Shown: one piece after another, positions 54,737 through 62,599 of the stretch
Layout of the letters: every line of letters starts with the position of its first letter
How positions within the stretch are numbered: the first letter of the stretch is position 1
From: Anaerolineaceae bacterium
GTDB lineage: Bacteria; Chloroflexota; Anaerolineae; Aggregatilineales; Phototrophicaceae
NCBI GenBank assembly: GCA_016124855.1
Contig: WGMX01000027.1
Location: 1-64,000, forward strand
Direction: 5' to 3'
Length of the DNA stretch: 64,000 nt
Notes under the pieces: generated by a model
What the model was told of the DNA's origin: nothing
Database searches by the model: none
What the model saw: the letters and a program-made list of their open reading frames with translations, nothing else
Position numbers and translations under genes: made by a program

Positions 54737-54890
54737 CTAATTTCTTTTAAGAACTTATTATCTGACCACTATCAAAAGATTTGATCCCAAGCACAGGCGC
54801 GAATATGGTTTGATGCAAAACCATGCCGCATGGTTTAAAATTGCCTCAAAATGAGCGCTTTTTGAATTGAATATTAAACAAGGGATCAAA

Positions 54891-55625
54891 ATGACCGAAA
54901 CAAACGATATTGTACGCCCTTCCAAAGAACTGATCGAAGGTTTAAAGCATATCAGCAGTGCCACCGCAACCGGTGAACTCAGCCGCTTAGGTGTTCGCGA
55001 TGCCCAGATTAAAGGGCCAAAATCGTGGACACCCGGCAAGGCTGTCGTTGGCCCGGCGCTGACACTTCAATTCATGCCCAAGCGTGAAGATTTGTACGGC
55101 GAAAACGAATACACCGATCCTGAGAAACAGCTTCACCGTCATGTTCTGTATCATACCCAACCCGGCGACATCGTGGTTGTGGATGCGCGTGGCAGCATGA
55201 ACAGTGGCATCTTCGGCGAAATGATGTTGACCTACTTTCATGGGCGTGGCGGCGCAGGCGTGGTCATTGACGGTTGCATCCGTGATTACCCCAAAGCCAA
55301 AGACATCGGCCTCGGTTTGTGGCTCAAAGGTGTGACTCCCAATTATCACACTCAGACCACACTCATGCCGTTCGCGGTCAATGTGCCGGTGGCTTGCGGC
55401 GATACGCTGGTGATGCCCGGTGACATTATTATCGCGGATGATGATGGCGTGGTTGTTGTGCCCATCAAACTTGCGCCCGAACTGCTGGCGAAGGCCAGTG
55501 AGCATCACGAATGGGAAGAATTTTCCAAGCTCAAGTTGTCCGAAGGCGGCGACCTGCGGAAGTATTATCCACTGCGTGAAGATGCCCAAGCCGAATATCA
55601 AGAATGGCGCAAGAACCACAAATAA
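54891..55625 (+). CDS. RraA-like / 4-hydroxy-4-methyl-2-oxoglutarate aldolase family protein
   Basis: A 244-residue protein from the ATG at 54891 with AAGGGATC upstream. The family core is GRGGAGVVIDGCIRDYPKAKDIGLGLWLKGVTPNYH, in which the Arg and Asp of DGCIRD bind pyruvate and metal in HMG aldolases. Then come VPVACGDTLVMPGDIIIADDDGVVVVP. Such proteins retro-aldol cleave HMG or decarboxylate oxaloacetate; RNase E inhibition is specific to true RraA. No pathway partner is adjacent. Confidence 0.85.
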   Translation: MTETNDIVRPSKELIEGLKHISSATATGELSRLGVRDAQIKGPKSWTPGKAVVGPALTLQFMPKREDLYGENEYTDPEKQLHRHVLYHTQPGDIVVVDARGSMNSGIFGEMMLTYFHGRGGAGVVIDGCIRDYPKAKDIGLGLWLKGVTPNYHTQTTLMPFAVNVPVACGDTLVMPGDIIIADDDGVVVVPIKLAPELLAKASEHHEWEEFSKLKLSEGGDLRKYYPLREDAQAEYQEWRKNHK

Positions 55626-55714
55626 AGCGCATGTATGTGTTTTCTCCCCTCCCTGATACTTCGGTTCAGGAGACGACACTTTTTCGACAACCCAGTAATT
55701 TCTCCCTCAAAATT

Positions 55715-55753
55715 CCCCCTCTCTGTACACGGAGAGGGGGCTAGGGGGTGAGG
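55715..55753. repeat. CCCCCTCTC/GAGAGGGGG hairpin repeat
   Basis: CCCCCTCTC (55715-55723) pairs with GAGAGGGGG (55732-55740), followed by CTAGGGGGTGAGG. The same arrangement occurs at 49541-49578 (CCCCTCT…AGAGGGG, CTGGGGGTGAGG). It is a dispersed intergenic hairpin. The part 55626-55852 has no gene. Confidence 0.7.
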
Positions 55754-55852
55754 TTCTTCCCCTCATTTCACAAAACTGTCGTGTGGTGAAGATACTTCGG
55801 GGTGGGGTTTCTGCTCTCTTCATCACCCCTTACATCTAACCACGACCAAAAA

Positions 55853-56252
55853 GGTTTGAAAACTCGAACCGAATCGCGTTGACAATAATGAACTTTCGTT
55901 CTATAATGAGGTGTGTTTTTCTCTCAAAATCTCGGTGTTTGCTTTGAAAACCCTTATGCGAAACGTGATAAACTCACTCTCCGATCTCTGCATTCTCCGC
56001 GTCTCTGCGGTTCAATTTTGTCTTTCCTCTGGACGGTTCAAAAGTATTGCAACTACAGCAGCGGCACACCCCAAATCTGCACGCGGTGGCATCAGCCGAG
56101 CGATCCGCTGCAAAAGCGTCATTTCAGTGGCATTGAGCGAGCTTCCCGCCGACACAAAATGTCAATTCAGCGCCTTGCTCCCTCACATCCGCCGGTCATT
56201 TCAGCGGAAAATATGCAAAATATGCAGCAGTTGCGAATCATTTGAATCATTT
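55853..56252 (+). repeat. SOS-promoter intergenic element, copy B
   Basis: The left module (55853-55932) matches copy A from GGTTTGAAAACTCGAACC through the promoter to TTTCTCTCAAA. The right module (about 56048-56252) matches copy A from GCGGTGGC to the end. The middle differs and carries the GACGCAGAG-type repeat (55986-56015). On the minus strand the element begins at the stop of the phosphatase gene: TAA, then ATGATTCAAATGATTCGC. Confidence 0.75.
55879..55907 (+). promoter_or_regulatory. Consensus promoter with perfect GAAC-N4-GTTC box (copy B)
   Basis: TTGACA (55879-55884), exactly 17 bases, TATAAT (55902-55907): both hexamers match the sigma-70 consensus. GAACTTTCGTTC (55890-55901) abuts the -10, the same placement as in copy A. 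No gene with a recognisable product follows on this strand. The transcript would be antisense to the end of the phosphatase gene. Confidence 0.7.
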
Positions 56253-56949
56253 ACTTTGCCTCGTATCCACGAATGACATCGGCATATTGACGTTGTAAAT
56301 CAGCCCAGTGATCTCCACGACTAGGAACACTAATCAGATCAAAGCCGGGGAGCATCAAGCCTGTTAGTGAGCCGCCATAAACACAGCGGGTATCAATCCC
56401 CCAAACACGGTCTTTGTAATTGAGTACCTGCATCTTATCGGTGTAATCGCGATGTCCCATAATCAGCGGTTTATCACCGTCGTAACGTTCATACCAAGGC
56501 CACGACCAGCGCTTGCGTAGATATTCCTCACCGCTTAACGTTCCGACGACGACGGTTTCACGCTGATCTTCCAGCGCCACACCCGGTTCATAAAAGCCAT
56601 GAACCAGCAACGCATCCGGCAAATCTATGTAGTGCGGCAGGTCACTCATATAGCCGATCACTTCAGGATAAATATCTTCGGTGATCTGCTTGCGCGTGAT
56701 AATTTGCGAGGCAGCCGGTTCAACTTGTTCATCAAACCAGCGGACGTGTTTACGCTCATGGTTGCCCATAATCGAGTCCGCATTGGGCGTGTCACGGAAG
56801 AACTCGATCACACTGGCAGAATCTAAACCACGATCTACCATGTCGCCTATCGAGATAATCTGGTCGTCGCTGTTTAGCGCGGCTTTATCGAGCAAATCTT
56901 GTAACTCAGCATAGCAGCCGTGAATGTCACCGATAATGAAGTAACGCAT
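56251..56949 (-). CDS. Metallophosphatase of the PrpE/ApaH-like calcineurin family
   Basis: A 232-residue protein with the binuclear-metal motifs IIGDIHGCYAELQ, ISIGDMVDRGLDS and SIMGNHERKH, then a distal His in LLVHGFY and PLIMGHRDY. Members act on phosphoproteins or dinucleoside polyphosphates. It follows the deoxyribosyltransferase-like gene by 9 bases on the same strand. Its stop codon lies at the boundary of repeat copy B. Confidence 0.88.
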   Translation of the reverse strand: MRYFIIGDIHGCYAELQDLLDKAALNSDDQIISIGDMVDRGLDSASVIEFFRDTPNADSIMGNHERKHVRWFDEQVEPAASQIITRKQITEDIYPEVIGYMSDLPHYIDLPDALLVHGFYEPGVALEDQRETVVVGTLSGEEYLRKRWSWPWYERYDGDKPLIMGHRDYTDKMQVLNYKDRVWGIDTRCVYGGSLTGLMLPGFDLISVPSRGDHWADLQRQYADVIRGYEAK

Positions 56950-56958
56950 GAGGATGAA

Positions 56959-57369
56959 TTATCCCTTCAACTCTTGTTTGACCAGTGGAATTAAAGCGTC
57001 GATGCTCGAAACAAGCGTCTTGCCGTCCTGACAAACGCCCCACACCATATTATTCAGGAAACGCCGGTCATCGGTCAGGCCGAAGCACGGTTTATGATGT
57101 GCGAACATGTAACCCAATTCCACGCATGTACCGGAGTCGTGGTCAGGGCCAGTGAGCAGTGCTACACAAGCACCGCACTCATCCAACGCCGCCAGATCAG
57201 CTTGGAAAACACGGTCGCGGGCTTCGAAAGTTGGTTCACCCAGATCACCGGCATCACGGTGCGGCAGGAAGGTACTGAATCCGGCAGCTTCCAACGCGGC
57301 AGCGATTTGTTCCAAGTACCAGCGTTCATGTGTATTGAACAGCGGCCCTGCCACATAAATTTTCGTCAC
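56959..57369 (-). CDS. Nucleoside 2-deoxyribosyltransferase-like protein
   Basis: A 136-residue protein. KIYVAGPLFNTHERWYLEQIAAALEAAGFSTFLPHRDAGD and the later DSGTCVELGYMFAHHKPCFGLTDD match the NDT/2-deoxyribosyltransferase fold. The Glu in CVELGYMFA is at the position of the catalytic nucleophile. Family members transfer deoxyribose or hydrolyse nucleotides. With the adjacent phosphatase it may form a small nucleotide-cleanup unit. Confidence 0.8.
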   Translation of the reverse strand: MTKIYVAGPLFNTHERWYLEQIAAALEAAGFSTFLPHRDAGDLGEPTFEARDRVFQADLAALDECGACVALLTGPDHDSGTCVELGYMFAHHKPCFGLTDDRRFLNNMVWGVCQDGKTLVSSIDALIPLVKQELKG

Positions 57370-57429
57370 ATCAAACTCCCGCTGACATTAGGTATAATAA
57401 GCGCTGATTATGGAATAAACGAGGACATT

Positions 57430-57858
57430 ATGACAGAGCGATCTCTCCCACCAGAAGACCCGACGACTGGTCTAACCCTGTTGGGGCAAACCATCAACCA
57501 TCCGTCTAAAATACTGGAAACGTTCCCGAACCAACATCCGGGACGGCATTATACCGTCACATTGGTGTGTCCGGAGTTCACCTGTGTGTGTCCGATGACC
57601 GGACAACCCGATTTTGCGACCATTACCATTCGTTATGTGCCGGATCAACGTATTGTCGAGTCAAAATCGCTCAAACTCTACCTGTGGTCATATCGTAATG
57701 AGGGTGTGTTTCACGAACATGTCACCAATCGCATCCTTGATGATTTGGTGGCAGCGCTCGACCCGATTGAATGTCATGTGACGGGCGCATTCGCGGTGCG
57801 CGGTGGCATTGCGCTGACGGTCGACGCACATCATCAGAAACAGCCTGTAACGAGCTGA
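57430..57858 (+). CDS. queF: 7-cyano-7-deazaguanine (preQ0) reductase
   Basis: A 142-residue protein, the short unimodular QueF form. The ATG at 57430 has GAGGA upstream; the longer frame is the complement of the neighbouring gene. The active site is EFTCVCPMTGQPDFATITI with the thioimide Cys before PMTGQPD, followed by the NADPH-binding ESKSLKLYLWSYRNEGVFHEHVTNRI. It reduces preQ0 to preQ1 for queuosine in tRNA. queC, queD and queE are not in the window. Confidence 0.95.
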   Translation: MTERSLPPEDPTTGLTLLGQTINHPSKILETFPNQHPGRHYTVTLVCPEFTCVCPMTGQPDFATITIRYVPDQRIVESKSLKLYLWSYRNEGVFHEHVTNRILDDLVAALDPIECHVTGAFAVRGGIALTVDAHHQKQPVTS

Positions 57859-57866
57859 GGCAATAT

Positions 57867-58442
57867 ATGTTCGACAACAACAAACCCACGCCCTTATTAC
57901 CCGGTGGCAGTTGGAACCGCACCTATGTATTGGGTAAGGTGCTAGGACTAAAAATCACGGCTGAGACATCGGCCTTTGTGGCGGGGTTTGTGTTGTGGGC
58001 AATCTTGGCGGTTATTGGCAAAGAATTTCTGGCGTTGACCGGGCCGGATGTAGTAGTCGGCGGCGGGTTGTTGGTGCTGCTGCATTATGGGTCGGAGTTT
58101 ATCCACCAATTTGGTCATGCGATTGCGGCAGCTCAAACCGGTTACGAAATGACTGGGATGCATTATTGGCTGCTGTTGGCACGCTCGATTTATCCCCCGC
58201 GCGAACCACGTTTGCCTGCGAAGATTCATATCAAACGGGCTATGGGCGGCCCAATCGCCAGCGCCATTTTATCAGGCATATTAGGCTTACTTGCTCTGCT
58301 GTTGATTCCAATAGGTGGATTAACCCTAGAGATTGTGCTGTTCCTGTTTCTCGATAATCTGTTGGTGTTTACCTTAGGGGCATTGCTGCCGCTGCCCTTT
58401 ACCGACGGCGGCACCATTAAAGAGTGGCGAAATAAATCTTAA
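57867..58442 (+). CDS. M50/S2P-like membrane protein with altered active site
   Basis: A 191-residue protein from the ATG at 57867, 8 bases after queF. There are about four or five hydrophobic helices. Helix 2-3 holds GSEFIHQFGHAIAA: the metalloprotease H-E-x-x-H is present as HQFGH, with Gln in place of the catalytic Glu. A later LPLPFTDGGTI corresponds to the distal Asp motif of site-2 proteases. Metal binding may persist but hydrolysis is doubtful, so a non-catalytic membrane role is suggested. Confidence 0.7.
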   Translation: MFDNNKPTPLLPGGSWNRTYVLGKVLGLKITAETSAFVAGFVLWAILAVIGKEFLALTGPDVVVGGGLLVLLHYGSEFIHQFGHAIAAAQTGYEMTGMHYWLLLARSIYPPREPRLPAKIHIKRAMGGPIASAILSGILGLLALLLIPIGGLTLEIVLFLFLDNLLVFTLGALLPLPFTDGGTIKEWRNKS

Positions 58443-58452
58443 AAGAGGCGAC

Positions 58453-59010
58453 ATGGAAGAATATCTACGCTCAACAGACATCATTGATTGGGATAATCCG
58501 GCAGTACTTGAATTGGCGCAGTTGCTCGGCACGGGAACGAAGATGGAAATTGCCCAACGCTGTTTCGAATGGGTACGCGACGAAATACGCCATAGTTATG
58601 ACTACAAAATGAATCCGGTAACCTGCACCGCTTCCGAAGTATTAGCCGCACGAACCGGTTACTGCTACGCCAAGAGTCATCTTCTGGCAGCGCTGCTGCG
58701 AGCCAACGGTATCCCAACCGGATTTTGTTACCAGCGGCTTACCGGCTATGATGATGCAACTTTCTGTCTGCACGGATTGAACAGCATTTACCTGCCAGAG
58801 TTTGGCTGGTATCGCGTCGATGCACGGGGTAACAAGCCAAACATAAACGCCCAATTTGTGCCACCGGTTGAACAGCTTGCCTATAAACCGGGCGAATATG
58901 AGCAGGATTTCCCTGAAGTTTGGGCAGACCCCATGCCCGAAGTCGTCAAAGCGCTGCGTACTTATAAAACCTACGATGCGTTATCTGAAAACTTGCCGGA
59001 TAGAGCGTGA
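58453..59010 (+). CDS. Transglutaminase-like cysteine protein
   Basis: A 185-residue soluble protein. The Cys-His-Asp triad appears as ARTGYCYAKSHLLAALLRANGIPTGF (Cys), FCLHGLNSIYL (His) and GWYRVDARGN (Asp), the usual transglutaminase-core/protease order. Bacterial members are mostly peptidases or amidases. It begins 10 bases after the M50-like gene and overlaps the next gene by 4 bases (GTGA), so it is co-translated with it. Confidence 0.85.
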   Translation: MEEYLRSTDIIDWDNPAVLELAQLLGTGTKMEIAQRCFEWVRDEIRHSYDYKMNPVTCTASEVLAARTGYCYAKSHLLAALLRANGIPTGFCYQRLTGYDDATFCLHGLNSIYLPEFGWYRVDARGNKPNINAQFVPPVEQLAYKPGEYEQDFPEVWADPMPEVVKALRTYKTYDALSENLPDRA

Positions 59011-60407
59011 ATGTGACGCACTTCGATCACGCTCAGGTCATCACCGGCGAAGTTGGAAAAGATCGCACACTGAGTTATGTGTTAGTTCCCTTCCATGTAC
59101 CGGAACATACCGGACGCATCGAAGTCACCTATGCCTATGATGCCGCTATCTCGTCTGACCCGGCCATCAGCGGTGGTAATGTGGTGGATATTGGGATTTT
59201 TGACCCGCGCGGCGCAGATTTTTTAGGTCATGGCTTTCGCGGATGGAGCGGCAGCGAACGGCTAACATTTTTCATCACGCCGGATGAAGCAACATCCGGT
59301 TATATCGCCGGGCCAATTCAAGCCGGAGAGTGGAATATCGTCCTCGGCTTTTATAAGGTCGCGCCGCAAGGCTGCCATTATCAAATCACGGTCAAATTAC
59401 AAGCGGCTGCCGAATCGGATAATGAGTCAGTCGCTTTCCGTCCTCGGTTGCCTGTACGTACATCTGCTCCGCGTCTGGCAAAGGCCAGCGGTTGGTATAA
59501 GGGTGAACTACACTGCCACAGTTTGCACAGTGACGGCGACTCCTCTCCTGAGGCGATTGTCCGTGCGGCTGAAAAGCTTGGCCTCGATTTTCTAGCCGTG
59601 ACTGACCACAACAATTACAGCCAGCAAATGGATTTAAATGCCGTTTCCACTAATCTTATCTTGATACCCGGTAGTGAAGTCACCACCTTTAAAGGCCATT
59701 GGAACATCTGGGGCGCTGACCGCTGGATTGACTTCAGAGTCACCTCTGAAGCTGATATGAGCGCCACTATCCAAGCGGCGAATGAAGCCGGTTATTTGAC
59801 CTCATGCAATCATCCGCGTCCTTACGGGCCGGATTGGATGTATCCGAATGTCGAAGGTTACGCCTGCGTCGAGGTCTGGAATGGGCCGTGGCAATTTTTG
59901 AACGAGGTTTGTTTAAACTTTTGGGAAACACGGCTCAAGCAAGGTAAACGATTGGTCGCGGTTGGTGGCAGTGATATGCACCGTATGTTATCCGAAAATG
60001 TGGTGCAGCTTGCCCATCCGACAAACTACATTTATTGTGAAGGGGAACCCTCGGCGGCGGCTTTGTTGAACGCATTACGAGCAGGACATGCTTTCATCAC
60101 CAATGCGCCGGATGGCCCGCAGCTTCATCTCCGTTCAGGTCAACATATGATGGGCGATAGTGTAGCTCGTGCCGCTGACAATAGGCTTCCGGTTGAGTTA
60201 TTCATCAAAGATGGAGCAGGCTTATCTGTGCAGTTGGTCGGCGCTCAAGGAATCATTTTCGAACAGGCCATCCAGCAAGCTGAAGAACACCTCAGCCTGA
60301 CAACCAACGTTCAGGACACAAGCTATATCTACGCGCGTCTAATCTCCGCAAACAACACGGATAATATGCTCATTACCTGTATCACAAACCCGTTGTATAT
60401 CGATTAA
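59007..60407 (+). CDS. PHP-domain phosphoesterase, CehA/McbA-like
   Basis: A 466-residue protein from a GTG that overlaps the previous stop. Residues 1-150 form a beta-rich N-terminal domain. The PHP domain follows with GELHCHSLHSDGDSSPEAIV, LDFLAVTDHNNYSQQ, LIPGSEVTTFKGHWNIWG, CNHPRP and VAVGGSDMHRM, supplying His, Asp and Glu metal ligands. Related proteins hydrolyse phosphoesters or carbaryl-type esters. No signal peptide is seen. A terminator follows. Confidence 0.85.
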   Translation: MNVTHFDHAQVITGEVGKDRTLSYVLVPFHVPEHTGRIEVTYAYDAAISSDPAISGGNVVDIGIFDPRGADFLGHGFRGWSGSERLTFFITPDEATSGYIAGPIQAGEWNIVLGFYKVAPQGCHYQITVKLQAAAESDNESVAFRPRLPVRTSAPRLAKASGWYKGELHCHSLHSDGDSSPEAIVRAAEKLGLDFLAVTDHNNYSQQMDLNAVSTNLILIPGSEVTTFKGHWNIWGADRWIDFRVTSEADMSATIQAANEAGYLTSCNHPRPYGPDWMYPNVEGYACVEVWNGPWQFLNEVCLNFWETRLKQGKRLVAVGGSDMHRMLSENVVQLAHPTNYIYCEGEPSAAALLNALRAGHAFITNAPDGPQLHLRSGQHMMGDSVARAADNRLPVELFIKDGAGLSVQLVGAQGIIFEQAIQQAEEHLSLTTNVQDTSYIYARLISANNTDNMLITCITNPLYID

Positions 60408-60500
60408 GTCCGCCCGCTTTGACTTGTTGATGTTAAATCCGTTAAACTGCATGTAATAGTGGGACATACCGACCCATCTATCTAATAGACGAGACCGACG

Positions 60501-60529
60501 CACGCACTTTGACCCCGTTCGAGTGCGTG
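60501..60529 (+). terminator. Terminator of the queF operon
   Basis: CACGCACT (60501-60508) and AGTGCGTG (60522-60529) form a perfect 8-base stem with a 13-base loop, followed by TATCTTTTCT. Confidence 0.8.
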
Positions 60530-60560
60530 TATCTTTTCTAGTACTTAGACTATTCTTAAA

Positions 60561-60596
60561 CTTTTCTTATTCTTTTGGACTTATGTTAAAGAAAAG
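60561..60596 (+). promoter_or_regulatory. Inverted repeat in front of the nad operon
   Basis: CTTTTCTT (60561-60568) and AAGAAAAG (60589-60596) are inverted copies 20 bases apart, ending 15 bases before the nadC ATG. It is in the place of an operator or leader hairpin. No match to a known NAD regulator site is claimed. A clear -10/-35 pair is not evident nearby. Confidence 0.4.
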
Positions 60597-60610
60597 ATGG
60601 ACAAGATTTA

Positions 60611-61456
60611 ATGTTTGATACTGAATCAGCGTCCCATTTAATCCAGCTTGCTCTGCGTGAAGATTTGGGCGAAGCCGGTGATTTAACCTCCAAAGCTACA
60701 CTTCCCGATGAAACCCGTTTGCGTGGTCGGATTGTCGCCAAAGCCAATGGTGTCATCGCGGGTTTGCCCTTGGTGGCGATGGTTTACGCACAAATAGACC
60801 CAACTGTCGAAGTCCGTTTGATCTGTCGTGATGGTGACACGGTTGAACAGGGTACGTTGGTCGCTGAAGTTGAAGGTAAAGGCCAATCAGTTCTCACGGG
60901 CGAACGGGTCGCGCTCAACTTTTTGCAGCGGCTCAGCGGCATCGCCACCTTAACCTCCCAGTTTGTGGGGGCTGCAAAAGGGACAAAAACCGCTATTCTG
61001 GATACCCGTAAAACCACGCCCGGTTGGCGTTTGCTGGAAAAATATGCAGTCACACAGGGTGGCGGACAAAATCATCGCATCGGTTTATACGATATGGTGA
61101 TGATTAAAGACAATCACATCGACGGCGCGGGCAGCATCACCGAAGCGGTGGAAGCCGTTCGTGCTTATCAACCTGCATCGGGTGTTCCGATTGAGGTTGA
61201 GGTTCGAAACTTAGACGAACTGCGGGAAGTACTGCCGCTGAATGTGGATCGCGTGTTACTGGATAACATGACTAACGAGCAGATGTGCGAAGCCGTTAAG
61301 TTAACCGCTGGACGTGTCAAATTGGAAGCATCCGGCAATATGAGTTTGGAACGTGTGCCAGCGGTAGCAGCTACAGGTGTGGATTATATCAGCGTTGGAG
61401 CGCTGACTCATTCGGCTCCCGCGCTCGACTTGTCAATGAAAATTGTCCGGCTGTAA
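60611..61456 (+). CDS. nadC: Nicotinate-nucleotide pyrophosphorylase (carboxylating)
   Basis: A 281-residue protein of standard length. Quinolinate phosphoribosyltransferase motifs are REDLGEAGDLTSKA, ERVALNFLQRLSGIATLT, the substrate-binding ILDTRKTTPGWRLLEKYAV, GGGQNHRIGLYDMVMIKDNHI, VEVRNLDEL and LEASGNMSLERV. It makes nicotinate mononucleotide from quinolinate and PRPP. It is the first gene of nadC-nadA-nadB, with gaps of 21 and 9 bases. Confidence 0.95.
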   Translation: MFDTESASHLIQLALREDLGEAGDLTSKATLPDETRLRGRIVAKANGVIAGLPLVAMVYAQIDPTVEVRLICRDGDTVEQGTLVAEVEGKGQSVLTGERVALNFLQRLSGIATLTSQFVGAAKGTKTAILDTRKTTPGWRLLEKYAVTQGGGQNHRIGLYDMVMIKDNHIDGAGSITEAVEAVRAYQPASGVPIEVEVRNLDELREVLPLNVDRVLLDNMTNEQMCEAVKLTAGRVKLEASGNMSLERVPAVAATGVDYISVGALTHSAPALDLSMKIVRL

Positions 61457-61477
61457 CGTCGGATAAAGGAGAAATAA

Positions 61478-62590
61478 ATGGCAGAAATGGTCATGCCGTT
61501 AGATGTGACGGCGAATGAGACATTGGTTCAGCAAGAGGCTGAAGCCATCGAACGTATTCAAGAACTGCGCCCCATACTCGGTGATGATGTCGTCATTCTG
61601 GGACATCATTATCAACGTGACGAAGTGGTGCGCTTTGCTGATTTTCAAGGCGACAGCTACCAACTGAGCCAAGAAGGCTCGAAGGTCAAAGCCAAGTACA
61701 TCCTGTTCGCGGGTGTGCATTTTATGGCGGAAAGTGCCGTCGTCTTAGGCCGTGAAGATCAGGTTGTCATCCTGCCCAACATGCAAGCCGGATGCAGCAT
61801 GGCGGATATGGCGAATTTGGAACAGGTGCTTACCGCGTGGTCAGAGTTAGAGGATGTTTTAGGCGCTGATCCTGAAAATGTGGTGATGCCTGTCACGTAC
61901 ATGAACAGCGCCGCCGATTTGAAGGCATTCGTTGGTGAACACGGTGGAACGGTTTGTACTTCGTCGAACGCGGATGGTGCGCTTAAATGGTCATTTGCCC
62001 AACGCGAGAAAGTGTTTTTCTTCCCCGACCAACACCTTGGACGCAACACCGGCAAGGCAATGGGCATTCCGTTGGAGCAAATGGTACTCTGGAATCCCTT
62101 CAAGCCTTATGGTGGATTGACCGACGACGAAATTCGCAACGCCAAGATCATTCTGTGGCGTGGTCATTGCAGTGTTCATCAGCAGTTCCGACCGGAACAT
62201 GTTGACCTGTGGCGCAAGCATCACCCTGATGTGAATGTCGTTGTCCATCCAGAGTGCATGATGCAGGTCGTCGATAAGGCCGATTTCGTTGGCTCAACCT
62301 CCTACATCGTCAAGAAAATTGACCAAGCGCCTGCCGGCAGCAAGTGGGCAGTCGGCACGGAGATGCATCTCGTCAACCGTCTGAAGAACAAGTACACCGA
62401 TAAAATGGTGGAATTGCTCTCGCCCTTTTCCTGCTTGTGCAGCACCATGTATCGCATTAGCCCGATTGATCTGGCGAATGTCATGGAAAATTTGGTTGAA
62501 GGCCGTGTTATTAACCAGATTACCGTGCCTGAAACCGTCAAACGGAATGCCAAGCTGTCACTTGACCGGATGCTTTCCATACCGAGGTAG
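61478..62590 (+). CDS. nadA: Quinolinate synthase
   Basis: A 370-residue protein, AAGGAG ribosome site 7 bases upstream. It shows VVILGHHYQRDEVVRFADFQGDSYQLS and FAGVHFMAESA. The three Cys that hold the [4Fe-4S] cluster are in QAGCSMADM, VVVHPECMMQV and LSPFSCLCSTMYRI. The longer, three-domain NadA form is evident. It condenses iminoaspartate from NadB with dihydroxyacetone phosphate. Confidence 0.96.
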   Translation: MAEMVMPLDVTANETLVQQEAEAIERIQELRPILGDDVVILGHHYQRDEVVRFADFQGDSYQLSQEGSKVKAKYILFAGVHFMAESAVVLGREDQVVILPNMQAGCSMADMANLEQVLTAWSELEDVLGADPENVVMPVTYMNSAADLKAFVGEHGGTVCTSSNADGALKWSFAQREKVFFFPDQHLGRNTGKAMGIPLEQMVLWNPFKPYGGLTDDEIRNAKIILWRGHCSVHQQFRPEHVDLWRKHHPDVNVVVHPECMMQVVDKADFVGSTSYIVKKIDQAPAGSKWAVGTEMHLVNRLKNKYTDKMVELLSPFSCLCSTMYRISPIDLANVMENLVEGRVINQITVPETVKRNAKLSLDRMLSIPR

Positions 62591-62599
62591 GCGCTGTAA

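Noticed and set aside
54987-55679. 230-residue minus-strand frame opposite the RraA-like gene
   Set aside because: It is antisense to a clear family member, with no motif of its own.
55911-56276. Plus-strand frame downstream of the copy B promoter as a small SOS peptide gene
   Set aside because: The corresponding frame in copy A keeps open only in part, and differences between copies are not biased to third codon positions. No ribosome site was seen near its start. It also runs into the phosphatase gene.
57370-57429. preQ1 riboswitch upstream of queF
   Set aside because: The 60-base gap lacks the C-rich loop and A-rich tail of known preQ1 aptamers.
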